NCBI GenBank assembly: GCA_030639305.1
Contig: DAOWCY010000082.1
Span: 1 to 27,913, forward strand
DNA length: 27,913 nt
Direction: 5' to 3'
From: JAGLQA01 sp023135565
GTDB lineage: Bacteria; Acidobacteriota; Aminicenantia; UBA2199
Both the position numbers and the translations under genes were made by a program. Under the pieces are notes generated by a model. The model had not been told where the DNA came from. It was given only the letters and a program-made list of their open reading frames with translations, and made no database searches. Numbering within the stretch: the stretch's first letter is position 1; every line of letters begins with the position of its first letter. Shown here in pieces: positions 6,847 through 13,688 of this stretch.

Positions 6847-8226
6847 ATGAAAGAAAAATTTAATATTTTAATCGTCGAGGATGAAAAAGTTGCCGGTAAA
6901 GTAATCCGGGACAACCTAAAGAACCAGGGGTACAACTGTGCGCTTTTCGAGAACGGCGAAGAAGCGCTGTTTTATTTCCGGGAAAATCCCGTCGATCTAA
7001 TTCTATTAGATTACAAACTACCCGGTCAAAGCGGCGAAGAAGTCTTTGTAAAAATAAAAGAACTAAATCCCCTGCTGCCGGTTATTTTTATGACTGCTTA
7101 CAGTTCGGTGGAGAAGGCAGTCAGGCTGTTGAAGATGGGCGCTTACACCTACCTCACCAAACCCATCGAAATGGACGAACTGCTTCACAACATCGAGCAA
7201 GCTTTAGAGAAAGTCGCCCTGCTGGAAGAGAACCGCCGCTTGCAGCAGGATTTGAAAGAGAAATTCAGTTTTGAGAATTATGTTTTCGATTCCGGCAGGA
7301 TGCAAGAAGTAATGAACGTAGTTCTGCGTGCCGCCGCTTCTTCCGCCAATATCCTGCTCAGCGGCGAAAGCGGCACAGGCAAAGAGGTGGTGGCCAACAT
7401 CATTCACTATTATTCCCCGCGCCGGGGCAACAAACTGGTCAAAGTCAACCTGTCCGCGCTGCCGGCCACCCTGATCGAGGCGGAACTGTTCGGCGCTGAG
7501 AAAGGCGCTTACACAGGGTCTGTAAGCACCCGCACAGGCAAGTTCGAAGCAGCGCATAAAGGGACGATTTTTTTAGACGAGATCGGCGAGCTCTCCCCGG
7601 ACTTGCAGGTCACGCTGCTGCGCACACTCCAGGAGCATGAGATTATCCGGTTGGGCGCTAACACCCCGGTAAGAGTAGATATTCGCTTGATTACAGCCAC
7701 CAATAAGGATTTACAGCAATTGGTGAAAGAGAACAGGTTCCGGGAGGACCTTTTTTTCCGTTTGAATGTCATCAACATCCATTTGCCGCCTTTAAGGGAG
7801 CGGAAAGAAGAGATTAAACTCTTGATCGACCTTTTTATTAAAAAATTCAATCGGCGGGAAGGCAAATCTATCGTCTCGATCTCCAAAGATGCCTTAAACG
7901 CCCTGATTAAGTTCGATTACCCCGGTAATATCCGCGAGTTGGAGAATATCATCGAGCGGGCGGTGGTATTGGCCAGGGACGATGTGCTGACAGTTAGGGA
8001 CCTGCCTGTTTTTATAAATGAAAAAAAGGAAGAAGAGACCGGCTTTTTAGCGCAGGATACCTCTCTTCCCCTACCTGAGCGGTTGAATATCATAGAGAAA
8101 AGTATCATTTACCGGACTTTGGAAAAGCACAATTTCAACCGTACTAAAGCAGCACGGGAGTTGGGAATTTCCGAATCGGGACTGCGTTACAAGATACAAT
8201 CCCTGGAGATAAAATTGCCGCGGTAA
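6847..8226 (+). CDS. NtrC-family sigma-54 response regulator
   Basis: 459 residues. The receiver domain (1-120) has acidic residues 11-12, phospho-acceptor Asp55, Thr83 and Lys105. The AAA+ domain has Walker A GESGTGKE (173-180), Walker B IFLDEI (241-246) and a sigma-54 contact loop that reads GAYTGS (220-225) instead of the canonical GAFTGA. A Fis-type helix-turn-helix lies at the C-terminus (NRTKAARELGISESGLRYKI). It should activate sigma-54 holoenzyme when phosphorylated by the kinase at 5370. The promoter at 3075 with its palindromic upstream site is the nearest plausible target. The gap before this gene (6621-6846) is repeat DNA whose last repeat supplies the possible ribosome binding site. 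Confidence 0.93.
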   Translation: MKEKFNILIVEDEKVAGKVIRDNLKNQGYNCALFENGEEALFYFRENPVDLILLDYKLPGQSGEEVFVKIKELNPLLPVIFMTAYSSVEKAVRLLKMGAYTYLTKPIEMDELLHNIEQALEKVALLEENRRLQQDLKEKFSFENYVFDSGRMQEVMNVVLRAAASSANILLSGESGTGKEVVANIIHYYSPRRGNKLVKVNLSALPATLIEAELFGAEKGAYTGSVSTRTGKFEAAHKGTIFLDEIGELSPDLQVTLLRTLQEHEIIRLGANTPVRVDIRLITATNKDLQQLVKENRFREDLFFRLNVINIHLPPLRERKEEIKLLIDLFIKKFNRREGKSIVSISKDALNALIKFDYPGNIRELENIIERAVVLARDDVLTVRDLPVFINEKKEEETGFLAQDTSLPLPERLNIIEKSIIYRTLEKHNFNRTKAARELGISESGLRYKIQSLEIKLPR

Positions 8227-8343
8227 AAGTCAGCCGCAACACACTGGGCGAAAGCCCTTCGTCCAATCTCAAACATCCTACTAAGAATAGTTAGCTCGAT
8301 GCGAATGGGGTTGGGGGGTGGGGCGAATAAAATCCTTTTTTTT

Positions 8344-9663
8344 CTATTTGATATTATACTTCTTCATTTTTCTCCACAGGGTGGTGCGGTCCATTTGGAG
8401 AATCTCAGCCGCCTTCTTCTTATTCCAGCGCGCCCGGCTTAAAGCATCCGAAATCTGCTCCTTTTCCAGGGAATAGGATTTTTGCGCCGGGTCGATATCT
8501 TGCGACCTACCTGATTTCACACCTGCCCGGTTCATTACGCCGGCTCGTAAATAATCGGGCAGGTGCCTGGCCTGGATATGCCCTTCATTACAGAAAATAA
8601 AAATATATTCCATGATGTTTCGCAGTTCCCTTATATTCCCGGGGTATCTATGGTTCAACAGGATTTCCAACGCCTGCCGGGAAATCCCGGCCACTTTTTT
8701 CTCCTGGATGATATTAAACTGGTTAATAAAAAAGTCGATAAAAAGAGGTATATCATTTTTTCGCTCCCGCAGGGGAGGAATCTCGATGTTTACCACATTC
8801 AGCCTGTAAAAAAGGTCTTCCCGGAAATTGCCTTTCGCTACTTCATCTATAAGGTCTTTGTTGGTGGCAGCCAGTATCCTGACATCCACCTTTTCCGTTT
8901 TTGCTGCGCCTAAGGGGATGATCTCCCCGGTTTCCACCGCCCGCAGCAGCTTGGCCTGCAGCGCCAGGCTCATCTCACCGATCTCATCGAGGAGAAGAGT
9001 GCCCCGGTGAGCGGCCCGGAAAAGACCGGCTTTATCTTTCCGGGCATCGGTGAAGGCTCCTTTTTTATAACCGAAAAGCTCCGATTCTAAAAGTGTGTCG
9101 GGCAAAGAGGCGCAGTTGATTTTCACGAAGGGTTTCTCCTTTCTCGGGCTGAGGGCCTGGATGGCATTGGCAAAGACCTCCTTACCGGCCCCGCTTTCCC
9201 CTTCGAACAGCACCGGCACCGTACCGGCGGCTATTTTGGGAAATTGATTCAAAATTTCGATTAGCTTTCTATCCTGGGTGATAATGTCTTCGAAAATGTA
9301 TTGTTCTTTAATTCGTTTTTCCAACTCGATTTCCCGGGTAATATCGGAGAAAATCTCCACAAAATAGCCGTGAGTATGAATAATCCTGGTTTTGACATAC
9401 CTTCTTTTATTATCTTTCGTAAGAATATCGGCCATAAACTCTCCGGGGTTTTTCCCTTCTTTTAATGCTTTTATAGGGCAGGCATCCTTACATAATTTTG
9501 CTCTCAATATTTCGTAGCAAAATTTACCGGCTGCCTCAGGCCCGGAAAACCCGGTTATTTTTTCGGAAGCCGGGTTCATATGCTTAATGCGCAAATTTTC
9601 GTCGATGACAATAATACCACCGAAATTATGGTCGAACACATCAAAAAAAAATCGATCCAACAT
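8344..9663 (-). CDS. PAS-domain sigma-54-dependent activator, ORP-regulator type
   Basis: 439 residues. An N-terminal PAS-like sensor (about 1-110) carries FCYEILRAKLCKDACP, with Cys49, Cys58 and Cys62, a cluster- or metal-binding possibility. The AAA+ domain has Walker A GESGAGKE (155-162), a GAFTDA contact loop (202-207, Asp in place of Gly) and LLLDEI. The C-terminal helix-turn-helix (NKKKAAEILQMDRTTLWRKM) is of the Fis type. There is no receiver domain, so it probably senses a small molecule or redox state directly. It is transcribed away from the NifX/Mrp/MinD cluster, matching the position and type of the sigma-54 regulator of the Desulfovibrio orange protein operons. The start ATG 9663 has only a distant AGGAAG box. 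It may also control itself from the shared intergenic region. Confidence 0.92.
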   Translation of the reverse strand: MLDRFFFDVFDHNFGGIIVIDENLRIKHMNPASEKITGFSGPEAAGKFCYEILRAKLCKDACPIKALKEGKNPGEFMADILTKDNKRRYVKTRIIHTHGYFVEIFSDITREIELEKRIKEQYIFEDIITQDRKLIEILNQFPKIAAGTVPVLFEGESGAGKEVFANAIQALSPRKEKPFVKINCASLPDTLLESELFGYKKGAFTDARKDKAGLFRAAHRGTLLLDEIGEMSLALQAKLLRAVETGEIIPLGAAKTEKVDVRILAATNKDLIDEVAKGNFREDLFYRLNVVNIEIPPLRERKNDIPLFIDFFINQFNIIQEKKVAGISRQALEILLNHRYPGNIRELRNIMEYIFIFCNEGHIQARHLPDYLRAGVMNRAGVKSGRSQDIDPAQKSYSLEKEQISDALSRARWNKKKAAEILQMDRTTLWRKMKKYNIK

Positions 9664-9685
9664 AGATGAATGTTAGCACACTTCC

Positions 9686-9753
9686 TGCAACATTGCAACA
9701 AAATGCGGCAAAAAACAACGTTTTGCTCCAAGTTTTTGCAACACTTTTTGTAA
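9686..9753. promoter_or_regulatory. Candidate enhancer sites, TGCAACA type
   Basis: TGCAACATTGCA (9686-9697, TGCAA/TTGCA arms), an overlapping TGCAACA at 9694-9700, and TTGCAACACT at 9736-9745 lie between the PAS activator gene and the divergent sigma-54 promoter, about 190-255 bp upstream of its predicted start. Similar motifs (TTGTAACACT, GTTACAC) occur upstream of the sigma-54 promoter at 24394. Confidence 0.5.
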
Positions 9754-9912
9754 TTTATCAATCCAGGTTGACAGAAAAGTTTATTTTTTAACAAACTGCG
9801 GGTTGTGGATTCCCCGGCCCCTGCTGTCCCCCCGCGCAGCGGCTTATCGGCTGGGGGCGCCGTCCCCCCGCGCAGCGGTTTTTAGGGTGGGTGCGCCGCA
9901 CCCCGGCGCAAG

Positions 9913-9930
9913 TTGGCATGATTTTTGCAT
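9913..9930 (+). promoter_or_regulatory. Sigma-54 promoter of the ORP-like cluster, leaderless layout
   Basis: TTGGCATGATTTTTGCAT has GG at 9915-9916 and GC at 9927-9928, the required spacing. Counting from these, +1 falls at 9940, the A of the ATG of the next gene. Confidence 0.82.
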
Positions 9931-9939
9931 ACACAATAT

Positions 9940-10389
9940 ATGAAGGTTGCAGTAACACTTTTCAGGAACGGGGTAAGCCCCAGGATCGATATTACCGACA
10001 GCTTGCAAATTTATGATATAGAAAAGGGTATAGTAAAAAATCAAGAAAAGTGTTCTTTGAATTTCGAACAACCGGCGGAGCTGGTTTCTTTATTACAAAA
10101 AAAAGAGATAAAAATAATTATCTGCGGCGGCTGTCCGCAGTTTTATTTAAGAGCTTTAAGATTTTATGGTTTCGAGTTGTTACATGGTTTAACAGGCGCT
10201 CCCGGCCACATCATCGAGCTATTCATCGACGGGAAATTAGAGAATCTCCCCTCGAGCGAGCCCTGCGGAAGGCGCCGCAGGAGAAAAAATCCAGTACATA
10301 GAGACCCCGTGACCGGCAGTGATTATGAACGCCGGGAGCAGCGGCAATTTCGCCGCGGCCAGGGCGTAAAAAAAAATCAGGAGGTGTAA
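9940..10389 (+). CDS. NifX/NifB-type dinitrogenase cofactor-binding family protein with basic tail
   Basis: 149 residues. The N-terminal domain (1-103) starts MKVAVTLFRNGVSPRIDITD, the usual opening of the NifX/orange-protein family, and contains the IIICGGCPQFYLRALRFYG segment in place of the usual IxGGMGP loop. The tail (about 104-149) is rich in Arg, Lys and Gln and is not part of the family fold. The family binds Fe-Mo, Mo-Cu or other metal-sulfur clusters. ATG 9940 is chosen because the family N-terminus begins there. An in-frame TTG at 9925 lies inside the sigma-54 promoter and is rejected. There is no ribosome binding site and the predicted transcription start coincides with the ATG. 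It is the first gene of the cluster, and DUF5320 follows after 1 nt. Confidence 0.85.
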   Translation: MKVAVTLFRNGVSPRIDITDSLQIYDIEKGIVKNQEKCSLNFEQPAELVSLLQKKEIKIIICGGCPQFYLRALRFYGFELLHGLTGAPGHIIELFIDGKLENLPSSEPCGRRRRRKNPVHRDPVTGSDYERREQRQFRRGQGVKKNQEV

Positions 10390-10390
10390 A

Positions 10391-10744
10391 ATGCCAAAAG
10401 GCGATAGAAACGGTCCTTCCGGACAAGGGCCACAAACTGGTAGAGCAACCGGTTATTGCGCCGGTTTTGCAGGACCGGGATATGTAAATTCTTTTGCCGG
10501 GCGCGGTTTCGGCGGAGGATACGGCCCCGGTAGAGGAAGAGGTGGCGGCATGGGCCGCGGGATGGCTAACAGGTGGCGGGCACCCGCTCCCATTTATCCC
10601 TACAGCGTCCCCAACAGCGTCCCCTATTCCGCCCAGGATGAAGCGGAAACACTGCGCCGCCAGGCACAGCAGTTAGAGACCTCTTTAGAGGATATCGGGA
10701 AGCGGCTGGCGCAGTTGGAGGAAACCCCTGAAGAAAGCACATAA
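10391..10744 (+). CDS. DUF5320 protein with coiled-coil tail
   Basis: 117 residues. It opens with MPKGDRNGPSGQGPQTGRAT followed by GYC, the DUF5320 signature, then a long Gly/Arg-rich section (about 36-60), a Pro/Tyr-rich linker and a heptad-like C-terminus (about 80-112, EAETLRRQAQQLE...) that should form a coiled coil. AGGAGGTG (10379-10386) lies at ideal distance and overlaps the end of the upstream gene. DUF5320 proteins commonly lie beside NifX-like and Mrp/MinD ATPase genes in anaerobes. Their biochemical role is not established. A structural or adaptor role in the complex is only an inference. Confidence 0.88.
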   Translation: MPKGDRNGPSGQGPQTGRATGYCAGFAGPGYVNSFAGRGFGGGYGPGRGRGGGMGRGMANRWRAPAPIYPYSVPNSVPYSAQDEAETLRRQAQQLETSLEDIGKRLAQLEETPEEST

Positions 10745-10785
10745 CAGTTTCTATTTATCTCCCAGTCATTTATGGATAAGGGTTT

Positions 10786-10846
10786 ATCTCGTACCTTGCA
10801 GCGGGCACACTTCGGTGTGCCCGCAGTCCATGAACGAGGACGAGAT
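10786..10846 (+). ncRNA. UUCG-capped hairpin in the intergenic region after DUF5320
   Basis: GCGGGCACAC (10801-10810), TTCG (10811-10814) and GTGTGCCCGC (10815-10824) form a perfect 10-bp stem with a very stable cUUCGg loop. A second pairing (ATCTCGT 10786-10792 with ACGAGAT 10840-10846) encloses it. There is no T-run, so it is more likely an mRNA stability or processing structure than a terminator; termination is not excluded. Confidence 0.55.
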
Positions 10847-10915
10847 GATTTCCTCACGAGCAGAAAATTTTCGTGAAAAAACATGATTCTCCCCTATGGG
10901 TAGTATAGATTTCTA

Positions 10916-10987
10916 GAGTGTCGGAGCATAGAAGTGTTTAATGTAGTCAGTTTAACATTGTTCCTTTTCTTCTATGCTCCCTCACTC
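10916..10987. repeat. Long imperfect inverted repeat before mrp
   Basis: Arms 10916-10934 and 10969-10987 match at 17 of 19 positions (GAGTG..GGAGCATAGAAG against CTTCTATGCTCC..CACTC) around a 34-nt loop. Together with the UUCG hairpin it fills most of the 335-bp gap between the DUF5320 gene and mrp, in which I found no promoter or gene. Confidence 0.65.
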
Positions 10988-11079
10988 CTACCCCGGGCAA
11001 AGCGGAACCGGGAATGTAGAAATTACGAAGCGGCAGGGCGGTCGAAGAGACGGCGCTAAAATTTAAACGGAGGCAATAA

Positions 11080-11880
11080 ATGCGAAATGAATCTACAGCG
11101 GTAGAAGATAAAAAAATAGCCCACATGTTAACTAAAGTCAAAAACAGGCTTTTGGTTTTCAGTGGTAAAGGTGGAGTAGGAAAGAGCACGGTTGCGGTTA
11201 ACCTGGCCCTGGCTTTAAGCCGGGAAGGCCGGAAAGTGGGATTATTGGACGCCGACATCCACGGCCCCGATTTAGCCAAGATGTTGGGAGTAGAAGACCG
11301 GCAGTTAGAACATTCCGGGGCGCAGTTGTTTCCCTTAGAGATTAACGAAAACCTGAAGCTCGTTTCGATGGCTTTGTTGATGTCGTCTCCCGGGGTGCCC
11401 ATCATCTGGCGCGGTCCCATGAAAATGAAAGTGATTCAACAGTTCTTAGGTGATGTGCAGTGGGGTGAATTGGATTGGCTTATTTGCGACTCGCCCCCCG
11501 GCACCGGTGATGAGCCTTTATCTATCGCGCAGTTGATACCCGCAGCCGCGGCTGTTATCGTTACCACGCCCCAGGATGTATCTATTTTAGATTCCAGGAA
11601 AGCGGTTTCTTTCGCTCAAAAGCTTAACCTGAATATCCTGGGGATTATCGAGAACATGAGTGGTTTTGTGTGTCCACACTGCGGAGAAAAAACGGAATTA
11701 TTTAAGAAAGGCGGTGGCGAGCAAGTGGCTCGAGAGCTTGGGATTCCTTTTTTGGGCGGCATACCGATGGACCCGCGCATCGTAGAATCGGGAGACAATG
11801 GGCGGCCCTTTATCGGGGAACAGGCCGGTTCGGAAGCGTCAGAGGCATTTACCGCGATAGTAGAGCGTATCAGGAGTTAG
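11080..11880 (+). CDS. mrp: Mrp/ApbC-type Fe-S cluster carrier ATPase
   Basis: 266 residues, a usual length for the core Mrp/NBP35 ATPase without an added orange-protein domain. It has the deviant Walker A GKGGVGKST (29-37), the DADIHGPD switch, a CDSPPGTGDEP Walker B region and a C-terminal CPHC motif (Cys198/Cys201) that bridges a [4Fe-4S] cluster between two subunits. CGGAGG at 11069-11074 supports the start. Family members bind and transfer Fe-S clusters. In Desulfovibrio the counterpart MrpORP is fused to an orange-protein domain; here that domain occurs as separate NifX-like genes (9940, 12329, 14697). Confidence 0.92.
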   Translation: MRNESTAVEDKKIAHMLTKVKNRLLVFSGKGGVGKSTVAVNLALALSREGRKVGLLDADIHGPDLAKMLGVEDRQLEHSGAQLFPLEINENLKLVSMALLMSSPGVPIIWRGPMKMKVIQQFLGDVQWGELDWLICDSPPGTGDEPLSIAQLIPAAAAVIVTTPQDVSILDSRKAVSFAQKLNLNILGIIENMSGFVCPHCGEKTELFKKGGGEQVARELGIPFLGGIPMDPRIVESGDNGRPFIGEQAGSEASEAFTAIVERIRS

Positions 11881-11909
11881 AGCGCTTTTGCCGGTATTGG
11901 AATCGGGAA

Positions 11910-12329
11910 ATGAAATTAAAAAAAAGAGAAAACATAGAAAACAAGATAATAGAAATAGAAGACGATAACGATCTTCCCGTATATGAAGGTGAAATTATAG
12001 ACGAAGAAGATGAAGCGGTAAAACTTAAGCCTATAGAGGCTGCTCCTCTCGCGGAAAATTTTTTCTCAAAATTAAGCAGGGCGGCGGGAGTTGTAGTGGC
12101 CGCCGTCGGGTTTGTGAATGAGATCAGGGATATTTTCAAAGATAGAAGAAGCAGTGACGTAATGGGTTTAAGCGGAGATCAAAAAAGAAGAGCGGGTCAA
12201 GGTTTAGGCCAGGGTGTATGCAAAGAAGATAAACAAAAGTTTTTTGGGGGTCCAGGGGGCGATTTTTCAAAAAAGCCCCCTGGTTGCCGAAGGCACGGAA
12301 TAAGAAAAAGAAGAAACAGGAGAATATAA
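11910..12329 (+). CDS. Hypothetical acidic protein extended by a repeat
   Basis: 139 residues, not recognised. The N-terminal part is highly charged and acidic (about 8-45, with EDDNDLP and DEEDEAV), followed by a hydrophobic patch (about 58-70, GVVVAAVGFV) and a basic segment. The last part (about residues 108-125) is translated from a dispersed hairpin repeat (12252-12283) also found in non-coding DNA, so the original C-terminus may have been shorter. It starts 29 nt after mrp, and its stop overlaps the next start in TAATG, which supports a real, coupled gene. Only a weak purine box precedes ATG 11910. A small adaptor for the ATPases is possible but unsupported by homology. Confidence 0.55.
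   Translation: MKLKKRENIENKIIEIEDDNDLPVYEGEIIDEEDEAVKLKPIEAAPLAENFFSKLSRAAGVVVAAVGFVNEIRDIFKDRRSSDVMGLSGDQKRRAGQGLGQGVCKEDKQKFFGGPGGDFSKKPPGCRRHGIRKRRNRRI
12252..12283 (+). repeat. Dispersed hairpin repeat B inside a coding region
   Basis: CCAGGGGGC (12252-12260) pairs with GCCCCCTGG (12275-12283) around an A/T-rich loop (GATTTTTCAAAAAA). The same layout occurs at 4779-4810 and, less perfectly, near 25747-25777. The flanking GTTTTTTGGGGGTC is shared with 3994-4010. Confidence 0.75.
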
Positions 12330-12658
12330 TGAAAGTACTATTTGCAGTTAAAAATGACGCCGGTTTAGATTCGGAATTAGACGAACGTTTCGGCAGGGCC
12401 GGTTATTTTCTGATTTACGACACGGAAGCCGGAAAGATTTTGTCTATCGAAGAGAACAAAGCCAGGAATGAAGGTCATGGCGTAGGACTAAAAACATCAG
12501 CTTATGTAGTTGAAAAAGGGTGCGCGGCGGCGGTAGGTGCGCAAGCCGGTCCCAAAGCCGCGGACATACTGCGGCAGGCCGGGGTAAAGATGATCGTCGA
12601 AAATAAAGGCACCGTAAAAGAGATGCTTGAAAAGCACAGGTCGGGGTTAGCAGCTTAA
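12329..12658 (+). CDS. NifX/orange-protein-like protein, second copy
   Basis: 109 residues. MKVLFAVKNDAGLDSELDERF followed by GRAGYFLIYD and, later, VGAQAGPKAADILRQAGVKM are the standard elements of the NifX/orange-protein (COG1433) fold. AGGAGA at 12318-12323 with a 5-nt gap, and the TAATG junction with the upstream gene, fix ATG 12329. An upstream in-frame opening at 12284 lies in repeat sequence and is rejected. It is likely to hold or deliver a metal-sulfur cluster in partnership with the ATPases. Whether the metal is Mo/Cu, as in the orange protein, cannot be told from sequence. Confidence 0.87.
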   Translation: MKVLFAVKNDAGLDSELDERFGRAGYFLIYDTEAGKILSIEENKARNEGHGVGLKTSAYVVEKGCAAAVGAQAGPKAADILRQAGVKMIVENKGTVKEMLEKHRSGLAA

Positions 12659-12747
12659 AAAATGAAAGGGATTGCGGTCATCACAAACAGGAGCACCGAC
12701 TCGATAAGCCATAAATACCGGGGCTGCGCCGCAGTGTGGAGAAATTC

Positions 12748-13596
12748 ATGTATATAGCGGTCGCTTCAGGAAAAGGCGGAACAGGAAAAACGCTTGTTTC
12801 CACGTCTCTTGCGCTCTGCGCCGGGGAGTGTGCCTATGTGGATCTCGATGTGGAGGAACCCAACGGTTATATTTTTTTGAAACCGGTAATCGAAAAGGAG
12901 ATTCGCTGCGAACTGCCGGTGCCGCAAATAGACGAGCAAGTGTGCACTTTTTGCGGAGAGTGCGCAAAGGCTTGTGCTTACAATGCCTTGATGGTGATGA
13001 AGCAGTTGAAGAAGACGCTCTTTTTTGCCGATCTCTGTCATTCCTGCGGCGCCTGCGCTTATGTATGCCCGGTTAAGAATGCCCTCAAAGAAGTAAAAAG
13101 AACCATAGGAAAAATAAGCACCGGGAAAACCGGCACGGTGAAATTTATCGAAGGGCGGTTAGATGTAGGCCGTCCTTCCGGTGTGCCTTTAATCGCCTGC
13201 ATCATCAACGATTTTCTCGACATAAACGATTTGCTCATCGTGGATGCATCTCCCGGCACCTCCTGCCCGGTGGTGGAAAGCCTGAAAAAGAGCGATTATG
13301 TAATCCTGGTAACCGAGCCGACGCCCTTCGGGCTGCACGACCTGGAACTAACAATCGAAATCGTAAAAGAGTTAGGCAAAGAAGCCGGTATAATCATCAA
13401 CAAAGATAACGGCAGGAGCGCTCTTATCGAAGATTTCGCGGCCCGGGCCGGTATCCCTGTTTTATTAAAAATCCCCTACTCCATGGACATCCAGCGAGCC
13501 TATTCCGAAGGTATCCCGCTGATAGAGGCGCAGCCCGGAATAAAAGAAAAATTCAAAGAAATCCTAAAAAAACTAACCGCGGGAATCGGCCAATAA
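12748..13596 (+). CDS. MinD/ParA-type ATPase with inserted 2[4Fe-4S] ferredoxin domain, first copy
   Basis: 282 residues. Walker A GKGGTGKT (8-15) is followed by VDLDVEEPNG. A bacterial ferredoxin insertion then provides two four-Cys motifs (Cys66/69/72/76 and Cys97/100/103/107). The ATPase fold resumes with VDASPGTSCPV and a VTEPTPFG segment. ATG 12748 is chosen because GGAG at 12738-12741 precedes it and the family begins at MYIAVASGKGG; an in-frame GTG at 12736 is less likely. This architecture matches the paired ATPases (DVU2103/DVU2104 type) of the Desulfovibrio orange-protein complex. Probable role: nucleotide-dependent, redox-linked cluster handling or positioning. Confidence 0.92.
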   Translation: MYIAVASGKGGTGKTLVSTSLALCAGECAYVDLDVEEPNGYIFLKPVIEKEIRCELPVPQIDEQVCTFCGECAKACAYNALMVMKQLKKTLFFADLCHSCGACAYVCPVKNALKEVKRTIGKISTGKTGTVKFIEGRLDVGRPSGVPLIACIINDFLDINDLLIVDASPGTSCPVVESLKKSDYVILVTEPTPFGLHDLELTIEIVKELGKEAGIIINKDNGRSALIEDFAARAGIPVLLKIPYSMDIQRAYSEGIPLIEAQPGIKEKFKEILKKLTAGIGQ

Positions 13597-13620
13597 GCCA
13601 TTGGCGCGCAGCGCCTCAAT

Positions 13621-13680
13621 AGAAGTTTTTGGAGGTGTCGGAACCTTTTTACAAAAAGGTTCTGACCCGCCGGAGGCAAT
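13621..13680 (+). repeat. Dispersed hairpin repeat A, copy 3
   Basis: Identical over 60 nt to 6776-6835. Its terminal GGAGG (13672-13676) lies 12 nt before ATG 13689 and is the only ribosome-binding-like sequence for that gene. Confidence 0.92.
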
Positions 13681-13688
13681 GAAATTAT

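Noticed and set aside
8246..8257. GGGC-GAAA-GCCC hairpin between the two convergent activator genes
   Set aside because: A 4-bp stem without a T-run is too weak to call a terminator, although the location fits one.
9925..9939. TTG start that would lengthen the first NifX-like protein by five residues
   Set aside because: The codon lies within the -12 element of the sigma-54 promoter, and the family N-terminus begins at ATG 9940.
12662..12757. 31-codon ORF MKGIAVITNRSTDSISHKYR followed by GC, with a faint NifX-like start
   Set aside because: It has no ribosome binding site and overlaps the start of the ATPase gene; at most it is a remnant of another NifX-like gene.
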